Assembly: GCA_024427125.1 (NCBI GenBank)
Contig: JAKSVN010000002.1
Span: 30,966-94,965, forward strand
Direction: 5' to 3'
From: Mycoplasmoidaceae bacterium
GTDB taxonomy: Bacteria; Bacillota_I; Bacilli_A; Mycoplasmatales; Mycoplasmoidaceae
DNA: 64,000 bases
The translations under genes were made by a program, and so were the position numbers. Of this stretch, positions 1 through 11,175 are shown one piece after another. Each line of letters begins with the position of its first letter. The first letter of the stretch is position 1. A model generated the notes under the pieces. That model ran no database searches. It was not told the DNA's origin and was given only the letters and a program-made list of their open reading frames with translations.

Positions 1-1371
1 AAATGCGAAAAAGAAGTTCTTACAACAATCTTCAATGATCCTATTTCTATTGAAGAATGTTTAACATCTTTAACACAAAAAGATTTCTTAGATGATAAAA
101 ATGCTCTAATCTATGGAGCAATAATGGAAATCTATCTAGGCCATTTAAAATCTATTAACAAAAACACTGTAACTGACTACATTGCTAATAATAGCAAATG
201 ACAATTTACTAACTGACAAGCATACTTAGATGAAATCGTTACTGGTTTCTCATTTAGTGATGATTTAAAAGCTAACCTTGAATTAATTAAGAATGCAAGT
301 ATCAAGAGACAACTTGATTCATTTAGTCAAAAAGTTATTAACACTAAAATTGACTATGCACAATATGATGACCAAATTGCTCGTCTAGAAAATGAATTTT
401 TAGACATTACACAATCAAAACACATTGATAAATTAATTTCAATGGAAGAAGTTGCATCAAAGTACTTAGAGAAAGTAAGTAAACTAAGACAACGCAAACA
501 AGACATTACTGGTACACCAGTAGGTTTTCCAGGATTAGATAAAGTAACTAATGGGTTCCAACCAGGAGATCTAATTATCCTAGCTGCAAGACCAGGTGTG
601 GGTAAAACTGCTATTTCATTAAACTTTGCTAATAATGCAGCAAGATGAATTAAAGAAAACATGACAAGCGAAAAAGACAGAGTTGTTATCTTTTCATTAG
701 AAATGGGAAAAGAACAATTATGTCAAAGACTTGTATCAATTAATGCTCTAATTGATTCATCATCATTAAGATCTGGAAAAATGTCTGATGCTCAATGAGC
801 AAAAGTTCAATCTACGATTGACCAGCTTAAAACATTACCAATTTTAATCGATGACCAAGCTGTTTCAGTTGTTGATGTTCAATCTAAACTAAAACAACTT
901 AAGAGTGAGTACAACATTAAGCTTGTTATTATTGACTATTTACAATTAATGAAAGGTCCAGCCTTAAAGAATGTTCAAGTTAATAGACAACAAGAAGTTT
1001 CTACTATCTCAAGAATGATGAAATTGCTAGCAAGAAGAATTGATGCTCCAATTATTGCTCTTGCGCAATTATCAAGAGATATTGAAAAACGTGGTGAAGA
1101 TGCAACACCAAAATTATCAGACTTAAGGGAATCTGGTTCATTGGAACAAGATGCTGATATTGTTATGTTCCTATCTTCATTAGAAAACAAGAAAGCTGAA
1201 GGAACTGATCCAGCTATTAGAGCTGCAGGTCCTAAAGAAAGACCTGAAGTTATTCCAGTTGAATTAAAAATAGCTAAGCACAGAAATGGTGCTCAAGCTA
1301 CTTTCTCATTATCAATGAATACTAAATCAGGTCTATTCATTGATTATTGAAACCAACAAGGAGCTAAATAA
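1..1371 (+). CDS. dnaB: Replicative DNA helicase DnaB, 3' part
   Basis: The frame is open from the window edge, so the start lies upstream. DnaB is the hexameric helicase that unwinds DNA at the replication fork. The visible part holds the end of the N-terminal helical domain, the linker, and the RecA-like C-terminal domain. Walker A is ARPGVGKTA (about 595-621), Walker B is VIIDYLQLM, followed by ALAQLSRDIEKR and the GSLEQDAD motif typical of the family. Four in-frame TGA codons are read as Trp. The TAA stop overlaps by one base the ATG of a lipoprotein gene (TAATG), so the two are probably co-transcribed, an unusual partner for dnaB. Confidence 0.95.
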
Positions 1372-2960
1372 TGAAATTAACTAAATTATTACTTGGTTCA
1401 GCAATTGCTTTACCAGCAACAATAACTCCATTATCAACGCTTACAAGTTGTGCTCAATCTTGAGGACACTTATCTGCAATGGGCATTGGCGGTGTCTTTA
1501 ATAGTGATGGCCCATATTCATCTTGTGTAACTTCTAATCTTTTGGATTATGATGGTAAGCCATATGCTGAATATTTACAATCAAACTATACAATCAAGCA
1601 AAGTTCAAACACTCCTTATGCTTATTCAATGCCAATGAAATGAGATAAGACGGTTGGCGAACATGGTGATTGAGTAAATGGAAGCAATGGTTGATATGGT
1701 ATAGGCAGTTCAGCATTTAAATCAACTGCTTCATATACTGATGGTGATGAAAAGAAAACATCTACTAATGCAAGAAATGCTGCTTTATCATCAAACATTT
1801 CCTTTATTAGCGGAATCGGTTTAACATTATCTAATTATCTAACTCAAACATTCCAATATCAATCATCTCAAATTGATAAACATGATGAGGCAAGCGTTCA
1901 ATATGCTTGAGGAAAAGGTGTTTCTAGAGGTTCTGAAATTGTTAACTTTAAATATGGTGAGGGTACAAAACCATCACATCCTGGTAGTCAGTTATTTGAT
2001 TTCTATGAATTTGGATTTGCTAATGCAAATTTAAATGGAGCAAAGAAGTCCTCAGCAATGCTAAGACCATCAAACATTAATTTTAAATTTAGTAAATTCC
2101 CTTTGCCTTCATATGAATTTAATGGCAGTGATCGTGTTGATCTAAGTGATGACTTTATTACATTTATAGATCCAAGTGTTAATCCAACTGCATCATACTC
2201 TGTAGAAGATTTTAATTACTATACAAGTTGCAAAAAAGACTTAAAAGATAAAGATGAAGATGAATATTGAACATTTAAATATGATGCTGTTCCTATTGTT
2301 GTTAAAATAAACAACATAACTGAAAATTATTTAAATCCAAGAAAGTCAAGTTCATTCTTAGTTAATGACTACTATTCAAGTGATAAACAAGTGTTGTCAA
2401 CAATTGGCAGCCAATGAAAAACTTCAATGAAGAAATTAACTGATTGCGAAGCTGCTGAAGCAGTTCCACACAACAAATCATTTAAACTTCAAGCAGATGG
2501 AATTAAATTTAACTATTTAGATGGCGATGTTGATACAAGACTTTCTAGTGATGATATGTCTGGATCAAACTTCATTGCATTAGCTTCTTACAATGTAACT
2601 ATTTATAAAGATAGTACAAAGAGAAGCAAGAACGTTGCTGCAATGAATGGCATTACAGGTATGTTACCTGCTTATTGGTTAGACATCTATAGAAATAGAA
2701 CAGACTGATTCAAACATGCAAGAAAAGATGATGAAAACTCACCATACATCTTTAACCAAAAAACAGTTAATAGTATTGCAAGCAAGTTTAGAGGTTTAAT
2801 TGATAGATCATCTAGTGAAGGCAGAAAAAGAGCTAAAAACACTAATGAAGAAAGCAAAAACTTATTAGGGTTCCTTGCTTATGTCTTTGGTGACAACACA
2901 GGAGTAGCAGATACAAGTATTTTCCTTGACTCATTAGATCCAATAGATCAACAAGATTAA
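1371..2960 (+). CDS. Surface lipoprotein, 529 aa
   Basis: The N-terminus has two Lys, a hydrophobic stretch and a lipobox ending LTSC, with lipidated Cys at residue 27. This predicts a membrane-anchored surface lipoprotein. The mature part is rich in Ser, Asn, Tyr and Asp with several TGA-encoded Trp. I recognise no conserved domain. The ATG overlaps the dnaB stop by one base and no separate promoter is evident, so expression probably depends on dnaB transcription. A strong hairpin terminator follows immediately. Function unknown; nucleotide or nutrient capture or host contact would be guesses. Confidence 0.85.
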
Positions 2961-2985
2961 GTATGCTTTGCATACTTTTTCTTTT
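2959..2985 (+). terminator. Intrinsic terminator of dnaB-lipoprotein unit
   Basis: An 8-bp stem AAGTATGC/GCATACTT with a TTT loop is followed by a T-rich run. It overlaps the stop codon of the lipoprotein gene. Confidence 0.8.
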
Positions 2986-2997
2986 TATAATTAACAT

Positions 2998-3639
2998 ATG
3001 AAATGAAGAGAATTCATTCAACAAGAAATAAATAAAGATTACTTTTTAAAACTAATCAAATTTATTAATAATGAAGGCAATAGTCATGATATCTTTCCAG
3101 AACCAGAAAGACTATTTGCTTGTTTTAGATTTTTTGATGTAGAAGATACTAAAGTAGTAATAGTTGGCCAAGATCCATATCATACACCTGGTTTTGCCAA
3201 TGGTTTAGCTTTTGCTGTTAACCAAGGTGTTGTTATGCCTAAATCATTAGTTAATATCTTTAAAGAACTAAAAGATGATTTAGGAATATCAAGACTAGAT
3301 ACAGAATTAACTGATTGAGCTGGACAAGGCGTTTTATTACTCAATCGAGTAATGACAGTTAATAAAGGAAAACCTAATAGTCATAAAGGTCAAGGTTGGG
3401 AAACCTTTACTAATGAAGTGATTAAATTAATTAATGACAAATGTAATAATGTGGTTTTTGTTCTATGAGGAAATAATGCACAAGAACTAAAACCACTAAT
3501 AGATGAAAAGAAACATTTAGTTCTTTGTTCATCACACCCTAGCCCTTTAGGTTATTACAAATCATTTAAAGGTTCTAAACCATTTAGTAAGATAAATAAA
3601 TACTTAAAAGAACATAACAAAAAAGAAATTAAATGATAA
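2998..3639 (+). CDS. ung: Uracil-DNA glycosylase
   Basis: Family 1 UNG, 213 aa, which removes uracil from DNA to start base-excision repair. The catalytic water-activating loop reads GQDPYH, followed by the PGFANGLAF region. LLNRVMTV and SHPSPLGYY (the Leu/Pro loop that inserts into the minor groove) are both present. The protein begins MKWREFIQQE, like other short mollicute UNGs. Trp codons are TGA. It is monocistronic, between two terminators, 37 bases after the lipoprotein stop. Confidence 0.95.
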
Positions 3640-3663
3640 TTACTTGTAATTATCATTTTCTTT
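3632..3663 (+). terminator. ung terminator
   Basis: The perfect stem TGATAATTA/TAATTATCA with loop CTTG is followed by a T-rich tract. The stem begins inside the ung stop region. Confidence 0.75.
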
Positions 3664-3683
3664 TATAATTAAAGAAAGATATT

Positions 3684-5315
3684 ATGCCTAAAGTTAGTAA
3701 GCAAACAGCTAGTAAAATAGGATTATTTACTGCTATTATGATGATTTTTGGTACCCTAGTAGGAATAGGGATCTTTTTTAAGAACTATTCAGTATTTAAA
3801 AATAACGATGGTAACCCAATTGGCATCTTATTATCATGGATAATTGCCATTATCCTTGTTTTATCTATTAGTTTATCTTTCTGTGAAATTAGTTCATGTA
3901 AATTAAAAAACAAAGCAGATGGTTTTGGTGGTTGATCTGAAAGATACCTAAATCACCACTTTGGTAGATATAACAAGCTAGGTTATTCTCTAATCTTCTA
4001 TACAGTTAATACCTTTGCTGTAATGTTTTTTACAGGGGAAGGATGTCTTAACTGTTTTGCAGATTTAGGACAAGCAAATAGTACAGCTGGTTCATTTGAC
4101 TTTGGTAATTTATCAACACTTTATATCTTTTTAGCTTCTGGAGCATTGTTTGTTTTATTTATTTTCTTAAATATCCTTTCTTCGAAAGGCATGGCAAGAT
4201 TTAGTAATATAACTGGAATCATTAAGTTTATCCCAATTATTGCAGTTGTAGTATTAGGAATTGTCTTTGGTTTAATGAGTGTTGAACATCATGGTGGACT
4301 ATGAGGTGGGCACTGATATACTATTCCACCTGGTGAATCTGTTCCTGGATGAACAGCAAATAGCGACAAGTTAAATGTTGGAGGCATTATTACTTCCGTC
4401 CCTTCAATTCTATTTGCTTTTGAAGGATATTTAGTAATTGGCAACGTTGCTGCTGATATGAAAAACCCCGAAAGAAATGTACCACTAGCAATGGTTCTTG
4501 CTTTAGTCATAGTGTCAGCACTATATCTAGTTATAACAATTGGTTGCATGACAGTTGGCACAGGCAACGTTTATTACTTGATGGATATTTGTTTTAGTGG
4601 CAATCAACAAGTGGCAGGCATTCTAAAGAATGTTATGTCAGTATTCATCTTTATCTGTATTATTGGTGTTTTAAATGCCATAACATTCACTGGGATGAGA
4701 AGCTTCCAAGCAAGTTGCGACCAAGGTGTTTTGTTTAAAGGCAAAGCTTTATTAAACAAAAAACCAGGCAGCAAAATGTTTGGTGGTGGTATGTGATTCA
4801 TGATTGCTGTTGGAATATGGTGAGTAGCAACAATGATTCCTTCGGCTATATTAAATACCGACCAGATTGTTGATGCTTGCTCATACATTATGATTATTGG
4901 TTTATATGTAATGTATGTCATAATTATGATTCCAGCTATAGCCAATAGAAAGACAAAGAAAGTAGAAGTAAGGAAAATGAAAATCTTTATCCCAACATGC
5001 GTTATAGCTCTACTAGGTTGTTCATTCCTTATTATCTTCTGTGGTTTTTATAAATTCTTAGCTGTTCCTATCCAAGAAGGTATGAAATCAGGATGAAATA
5101 CAATTTATAAGGATTGTGGTTGGGGTTTATTCCTAGATAACTCTAGCAATACAGGTTATAAACTAACATACCTACACTCAATAGTTGTTTACTGGTCTAT
5201 TTTCTTGTTTATGCTTGCTATGCCTCTCATCAACGATCTATTGATCAAATGGTTTGACAAGAGCAACAAACAACCATTAATCTGACAAAAGGGTAAACAA
5301 ATAGTTTTAAAATAA
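3684..5315 (+). CDS. APC-family amino acid permease (copy 1)
   Basis: A 543-aa polytopic membrane protein with about 12-14 hydrophobic segments. Near the N-terminus, TM1 carries the GTLVGIGIFFKN signature of the amino acid-polyamine-organocation superfamily (the unwound GxGIF substrate-binding turn). It would import an amino acid by secondary transport; the substrate cannot be read from sequence. It opens MPKVSKQTASKIGL, almost the same as the next gene, and the two share topology and the C-terminal WQKGKQ/WQKGHK end, so they are tandem paralogues. Each has its own terminator, so they may be expressed separately. Confidence 0.9.
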
Positions 5316-5341
5316 TGAACCATTGGTTCATTATTTTTTTA
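5311..5341 (+). terminator. Terminator after permease 1
   Basis: An 11-bp perfect stem AATAATGAACC/GGTTCATTATT with loop ATT, followed by seven or more T. Confidence 0.85.
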
Positions 5342-5378
5342 TAATTATTAGTAGATATATTTAAAGAAAGGAAATTAT

Positions 5379-7058
5379 ATGCCAAAAGTTAAAAAACAGA
5401 CGGCTGGTAAAATAGGTTTATTAGCTGCAATACTTTACATAATTGGTAACGTAGTTGGTATTGGTATTTTCTTTAAAAACAAAACTGTTTTTAGATTAAA
5501 TGACAATGATGCACTTGGTGTATTACTAGCATGGATTATTTCCATTGTTATCGTATTATGTATGGCATTATCTTTTGCAGAAGTATCCACCTGCAAAATG
5601 AAAAATAAAAACGCAGGTGTTGGTGGATGAGCTGAACAATTCTGCGGCCATGGATTTGGTAGATACTCAAAAACAGGATATTCCTTAATATTCTGACCTG
5701 CAAATACATTTGCAATCATGTTCTTTGCTGGTGAAGCAATCCTTAACTGCTTTGCCCCACTAATCTCACAATGAGATCCACAAAGAGGCTGAACAAGCGT
5801 TAGCTTGTACAACTTTGGAGAAGGAACAACTGCTATAATTTTTGTAATCGGAATTGCATTGTTCGCTCTTTTCATGATTCTAAACTATTTCAAAGCAAAC
5901 GCTATGGGAAAAGCTGGATCAATCATAAGTTTTGTTAAGTTTGCTCCAATCCTAATGGTTGTTGTATTAGGAATTGCATTTGGTGCAATGAATGGACACA
6001 CTGGATGAGATACAGTAAATAATGTGGCTTCATCAGTTGAACCAAATAAAATGGGTGACAACACTAATGTTCTAGGAATTATTTCTGCAATCCCTGCAAT
6101 CCTATTTGCATTTGAAGGTTATATTTCTGTTGGAAATATTTCAGGAGATATTGAAAACAGTGAAAAAAACTTATCATTGTCAGTAGTTCTAGGTGTAGCA
6201 ATTATTTCAGCATTATATTTGGCTGTAACAATCGGATGTATCACTGCTGGAACTGGTGATGTATATAGTTTAATGAACCTTATAGTTGGAAAGAGTGAAA
6301 TTGCTTACAAAATATTAACAATTGTCATTTCTATCTTCATCTTTGTTTGTTTAATTGGATGTACAAATGGTATGGCGAAAGGTGGAATTAGTGCTTTCCA
6401 ATCACTATGTGAAGAAGGTGCTATGTTCAAATCAAAAGCATTGTTACATGCTAAACCTGGAAACAAGATGTTCGCTGGTTTTGTTTGATTCTTTGTAATG
6501 GTAATGTTCTGATGAATTATTCTTGTTATTCCATCAAGTATTCTTAATACTGATGCTATGGCTGATGGTTCGTCTACATCAATGGTACTTTGCTTATACA
6601 TTATCTATGGTGTAACAGTACTAGGTGGTTTAATTAACAGAAAAACTAAAAAAGTTGTTGTTAAAAAACAAAAAGCATTCCCTGTAACTGCAACAGTAGG
6701 TGTGTTAGGTTGTCTATTCATGGTAGTATTTGTTGGGTTTGTCCAATTTATGGCCGCTCCAATTGCAAACGGTCTTGGAAGACTAGATGGTGAAGCAACT
6801 AAAGATATTTCAGCATTATGACAACTAAAAGCTGGATGAGGTATGTTTGTAAACGCTCCTAACTGCCTAGGAATAGTAAGAGGCGGAACAAACGGATATG
6901 TTCTAACTAACCTTGAAACTTTAGTTTGATTCTGAGGCATGACTATTGTTATGGCTCTATTGCCAATCTTTAATGACCTATTAATTAAAGCTAATGGTAA
7001 CCCAGAACATCAACAACTAATTTGACAAAAAGGCCACAAAGCTGCAAGAATCGGATAA
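5379..7058 (+). CDS. APC-family amino acid permease (copy 2)
   Basis: 559 aa, paralogue of the upstream permease with the same start and the NVVGIGIFFKNKTVF motif in TM1. FEGYISVGNISGDIENSEKN matches the family's conserved TM6 region (FEGY in both copies). The two copies differ most in the extracellular loops, which suggests different substrate preference. The start is supported by the GAAAGGA Shine-Dalgarno ten bases upstream. Mollicutes depend on amino acid uptake, so duplicated permeases are expected. Confidence 0.9.
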
Positions 7059-7064
7059 ATAAGA

Positions 7065-7094
7065 AGTTCTAACCGCAAGGTTAGAATTTTTTAT
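7065..7094 (+). terminator. Terminator after permease 2
   Basis: Stem TTCTAACC/GGTTAGAA closed by a GCAA (GNRA) tetraloop, then a run of T. Confidence 0.85.
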
Positions 7095-7103
7095 AATCTA
7101 ATT

Positions 7104-7625
7104 ATGAAAATATATTTATTAGATAACAATCCATTAGTAACTGCTGCTTGAGCACAATACTTTGGTTCTGAACCCGAGTTTAGTGTGATCACTGATGACT
7201 TTGGTCATTTTATGGATAACAATAAAGTAGATTGCATTGTTAGTCCAGGTAACTCTAAAGGAGTAATGAATGGTGGCTATGATTATGCTATCTCCGACTA
7301 CTTTGGTTGAGAATTAACAAGCAAAGTGCAAGAACATGTTATTAAGTATTATCATGGTATTCAAAAACCAGGAACAGCTTTTATTATTGCTATTCCTAAT
7401 TCTAAAATAAAACTGATTCATTGTCCTACAATGATTAAACCTTCAGTGATTAAAGACGCAAAGATAGTTAAAGATTGCATGATCGCTACTTTGCAATTAG
7501 CAAGAAAACACAAGATTAACTCTATTGTTATTCCTGCCTTTGGTGGTTTTACTGGTAAAGTTAATCCAAACGATTTAGCCAAATTAATGTATGAAGGTTA
7601 TCAACAAATAAAAAAAGAGGGATAA
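7104..7625 (+). CDS. Macro-domain (ADP-ribose-binding type) protein
   Basis: A single-domain protein of 173 aa. The CIVSPGNSKGVMNGGYDYAI stretch matches the ADP-ribose-binding loop of macro domains, which is usually NAAN followed by a G-rich loop. VIPAFGGFTGKV matches the second, phosphate-binding loop. Macro domains bind or hydrolyse ADP-ribose or its derivatives. Here the usual catalytic Asn pair is replaced by SPGNS, a variant also seen in phage and mollicute relatives. The gene stands alone, and its terminator is shared with the convergent rpsD. Confidence 0.7.
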
Positions 7626-7634
7626 CCTCTTTTT
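7612..7634. terminator. Bidirectional terminator, macro gene / rpsD
   Basis: Stem AAAAAGAGG/CCTCTTTTT with a 5-base loop. T runs lie on both sides, so it serves the macro gene (+) and rpsD (-); the macro-gene stop is inside it. Confidence 0.8.
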
Positions 7635-7635
7635 C

Positions 7636-8244
7636 TTATACCAAACGGTTGTATCATTCAACTACGTATGTTTCGTTGATTTCAGGGTTTAGTTCTTCTC
7701 TTTGAGGATGACGAACATATGTTCCTGTCTTACCTGTACCTTCTACTTTAACAAATTCTAGAGGTTTAGCTAGTTGAGTGTCTTTTACAACTGGTAATGC
7801 TTGTGATTTTTCTTTAATAGAGATCTTGTCACCAATCTTACAGATTGTTGATGGGATTGAACATTTCTTACCATTTAATAATACATGTCCATGGTTAACT
7901 AGTTGTCTAGCTGCTCTTCTTGTTGGAGCAAAGCCCATTCTAAAGACTAAGTTATCAATTCTAGATTCAAGAACAATTAATAAGTTCATTGCGTTAGAAC
8001 CTTTCATTTTCTTAGCCACTAAGAATAATCTTCTAAATTGACGGTCATTCATTCCATACATGAATTGCAACTTTTGCTTTTCTTGTAATTGTTCAGCATA
8101 ACCAGACAATTTTCTCTTGTTAGCACCGTGAGCTCCAGGAGCGTATGTTCTTTTCTTTCCTTTAGAAAATTCTTTGTTGTTTTCTAATAAAGAAAAGCCA
8201 TAACGTCTAGACTTACGGTTTATACTACCTGTATATCTTGACAT
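7636..8244 (-). CDS. rpsD: 30S ribosomal protein S4
   Basis: 202 aa. S4 nucleates 30S assembly by binding the 16S 5' domain. The sequence has MSRYTGS at the start, the RRYGFSLLEN and YAPGAHG regions, and the S4 RNA-binding fold RIDNLVFRMGFAPTRRAARQLVNHGHVLLNG. A TGA near the end must be read as Trp; translation then ends EWYNRLV, matching the usual S4 C-terminus. N-terminal zinc-binding Cys are absent (C-minus form). A GAAAGGA ribosome site precedes the start, after a leader of about 150 nt. Confidence 0.97.
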
Positions 8245-8407
8245 AGTTTATTCCTTTCAAATATTATTAACACAACAATAAAATAACACTTATTTATAGA
8301 TTCAACACTAATAATTTCGATGATTACAGCTTATTTACTTTTAACACTTAATCGTTGTTGACTAAAGTTAAATAATGTTATTTTGCTGAATGTGCTTCTT
8401 AATTATA
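8245..8407 (-). promoter_or_regulatory. rpsD promoter and long structured leader
   Basis: On the minus strand, TATAAT (8402-8407) lies about 155 bases before the rpsD start. The leader can fold with an outer pairing AAAATAACA to TGTTATTTT, and further complementarity between GTCAAC and GTTGA elements. Known: rpsD is autogenously controlled by S4 through a leader structure in Firmicutes. Inference: this leader is a candidate S4-binding regulator. No strong -35 hexamer is visible. Confidence 0.45.
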
Positions 8408-8425
8408 TATGAAAAGTAAATAATT

Positions 8426-8451
8426 AATAAAAAATAAGGCTGTACCTTATT
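8426..8451 (-). terminator. Terminator of the BI-1/HIT/pnuC operon
   Basis: On the minus strand, AATAAGG/CCTTATT with a 5-base loop is followed by a T-rich run. It overlaps the pnuC stop. Confidence 0.75.
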
Positions 8452-9232
8452 TCTTCAATGATTTTCTTCAGTTAATGATACCTAGGATACAAGTTGCCGT
8501 CATACTTAAACCAGAGATGAACATTGATCAACAATTAAATTTATCCAGTCCTGGCATCATAGTTGCCTTTAATGCTCATGTCATTGCTATGGCAATGTCA
8601 CAAATAATATATACTCATCAAACAAAGTCATACTTTTTGATCATAGGCAATAAAGCTGCTAAAGTAAACATTAGCACCATAGCATCAAATACTCTAATAG
8701 CTAGTGGCAATGGTTCATCTTTAAACCAAAATTGACTAAAACTATTCAAGCCTTCAACTCAAGCAAATAATACTGTTAAACCAAAAAAGCAAATAATATA
8801 AACAAGTACAATTCACAATTTTAATTGTGTTGGTTGAATGGTTTTCTTATCCTTTGAAGTCCTAATTCAAATGATGAATACTACCGTTTGCATCACAATG
8901 TTATATCCATACATTATCATTGAACCGGGCAACTTATTGCCCCAAGCTACAAAGATTAAAATAATTGAACTAATAATACCAAGAAATGGACATAATATTC
9001 TTTGTTTAGCGCCAGCCATAACTGAGAACACAGACAAAATTGTGGCCACCAATGTTAATCATGTTTTTCATTGAGCATATGGTTTGCCAGCTTTAAAAAC
9101 AACCATTTGAACAATAAAAAAGATTAAACTTAAGCCAATATTAAGTCAAAGAATGATATGTTCAGCAATTGATAATTCACGAATATAATTTTGTTTTGCA
9201 ACAAAATCAATAAACTTATTTTTCTTTTCCAT
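8447..9232 (-). CDS. pnuC: PnuC-family nicotinamide riboside/mononucleotide transporter
   Basis: 261 aa with about seven membrane segments, matching PnuC in size and topology. The NKLPGSMIMYGYNIVMQTVVF region corresponds to the family's conserved Gly/Tyr-Gln motif, and the C-terminal WALKATMMPGL region is also typical. PnuC imports a nicotinamide nucleoside for NAD synthesis by facilitated diffusion. It is the last gene of a three-gene minus operon, one base after the HIT gene. Seven or more Trp are encoded by TGA. Confidence 0.75.
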
Positions 9233-9233
9233 A

Positions 9234-9635
9234 CTATTTTGCTTTTAGTTTTTTAGCAATCTTTTCAACGTCTTCTATATTAACACGATTGCAATCTAAT
9301 CTAAAACCTTGTCCTTTAGCATATTTAGGAATAACATGAAAGTGAACATGTAAGATGGCTTGACTAGCAATTTTGCCTTGATTACTTAAGTAATTAAATC
9401 CTCAAGGTTTTAATTTTCTTGTTAGTAAATCAGCAACTTCAATACTTAAATCAACCATGTCATGTAAAACATTAGTTGGTGTTGCTTGTCAATCAGGATA
9501 GTGCTTTTTAGAAATAATAACTGTGTGGCCATTAGCTAATGGACTAATATCCAAAAAAGCTAATGCGTTCTTGTTCTCTGCTACTTTGTAGCATTTAACT
9601 TTTCCTGCAGCAATATCGCAAAAGATACAACTCAT
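9234..9635 (-). CDS. HIT-family nucleotide hydrolase
   Basis: 133 aa histidine-triad protein. The triad reads HVHFHVIP, and the N-terminal CIFCDIAAGKVKCYKVAE plus ALAFLDISPLANGHT are typical of the Hint branch. Hint enzymes hydrolyse phosphoramidates of AMP. The C-X-X-C start could bind zinc. The ATG overlaps the upstream stop (TAATG), so it is translationally coupled to the BI-1-like gene. Confidence 0.93.
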
Positions 9636-10405
9636 TATCTTCTCCTTGCAAATCTTAAGATAAAGATAAAGACAATGAATAGGATATTAACTAGGTCAGT
9701 TAATAATCTATAACCAAAGAATCATGGTAAGATCTTTGATTGAACTCCAGCTTCATCATTGAATTCAGACATTTTAGAAATTTGTCAGATATCAATAATT
9801 ACATATAAGAATGATATAACTGCCATACCAATCATTATTAATGATCCAATTGTATTAGCAGCTATTGCTGTGCCTTCAGATCTAGTAGCAGATGTAACAA
9901 TAGCTAAAACCATAAAGATGATTAGAGCAACAGCCATTGATAATGCAGTTGCACCAATAACTTTGCCCATAGTTAAAACACTATTAAAGCTTAGAATCTT
10001 AGAAAATAAGATAGCCATTAGGAAGATGCCACCAGTAATACCAAACATTACGGGTAGTCATCATAATTTCATAAAGTTAGCTGCTAATGAGAATAACCAA
10101 CCAAATGCTAATGATGTAGTTAAGATATATAAACCATAACACAATAGTGTTAAGGCAATAGATTGAGATTGAAACATATTCTTAACTCATAAAATAGAAA
10201 TAACCATTCCACTAATTAATGTAGCAAAGAATATGCCTAGGCCAATTCCCATATTGTCATAGTCTAATGAATTAACAAATAATACACTTCAACCATAACT
10301 ACAAGCACCCAAGATAATAAACGCCAAACTAGCAAGCAACATTGACTTAGTTAATAATGTTGTTTGGGATGCACTATATTGTCGTTTTGTAAATTGTTGT
10401 TCCAT
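9635..10405 (-). CDS. Bax inhibitor-1/YccA-like membrane protein
   Basis: 256 aa, about seven hydrophobic segments with a charged N-terminus. The C-terminal pattern FFGYRLLTDLVNILFIVF resembles the BI-1 family ending, in which a Tyr-Leu-Asp-x-Ile-Asn motif lies in the last membrane segment. BI-1 proteins form pH-sensitive calcium leak channels in bacteria. Mollicutes often carry several diverged members, so the assignment rests on topology and that C-terminal signature. First gene of the operon with HIT and pnuC; its start is 37 bases from the divergent tlyA. Confidence 0.6.
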
Positions 10406-10442
10406 AGTTGTTTAATTATATAATAATTATGACATAAAAATT

Positions 10443-11174
10443 ATGGCTATTAGATTAGATAAATTTTTAGCAGATCAGTACAAAAATTATTCTAGAAATA
10501 AAATCGTTCAGTACATTGAAGCTGGATGAGTTATGGTTAATGGTGCTGTTGAAAAAACACCTAGTTGTCTAGTTACTGAAGATGACATTATTTCATTAAA
10601 TATTAAGAAAGATGAAACATGGGTATCAAGAGGAGCTTATAAATTACATAAAGCTCTTATTTACTATAACATAGACTTGACTAACAAAGTTTGTATAGAC
10701 ATTGGTTGTTCAACTGGCGGTTTTACTCAAGTAATGCTTGAGTATGGTGCTAAAAAAGTGTTTGCAGTAGATGTTGGCACAAACCAATTTGATCGTTCAT
10801 TATTATGTGATAGAGTCAAATTAATGGAAAAGACACATTTCTGTACAACACAAATTACTGACTTTGGTGTTGTAGATTTCATTGCATGTGATGTTAGTTT
10901 TATCTCAGCAACAAGAATCATTGAACATGTTGCTAAATTATTTAATTATCCATTTGATATGATTTGTTTAATCAAACCTCAGTTTGAATTAACAAAAGAA
11001 ATTCTTGATAAGTGTAAAGGTATTATTCCTGAAAAATATCACAAACAAGCAATTAGCAGAGTTTGTTCATGTGCTAACCAAAACGGTTTTCTAATTAGTG
11101 AAGTAATTGAATCTCCAATTTTAGGTGCTAAAGCACAAAATAAGGAATACTTAGTGCACTTAAGAAGGTTCTAA
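10443..11174 (+). CDS. tlyA: TlyA-family rRNA 2'-O-methyltransferase
   Basis: 243 aa. Residues 1-60 form an S4-like RNA-binding domain (RLDKFLADQYKNYSRNKIVQYIEAG). Then comes an RrmJ/FtsJ-type methyltransferase fold with SAM-binding CIDIGCSTGGFTQVML and AVDVG. The family methylates ribose in 16S and 23S rRNA at the subunit interface; it is sometimes named hemolysin A. The ATG is preceded by no clear Shine-Dalgarno. Its stop is one base before dinB, so the two form an operon. Confidence 0.9.
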
Positions 11175-11175
11175 T

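Noticed and set aside
4289..6940. Minus-strand open frames opposite the two permeases.
   Set aside because: Antisense shadows of membrane-protein codons with no start signals; plus strand is clearly coding.
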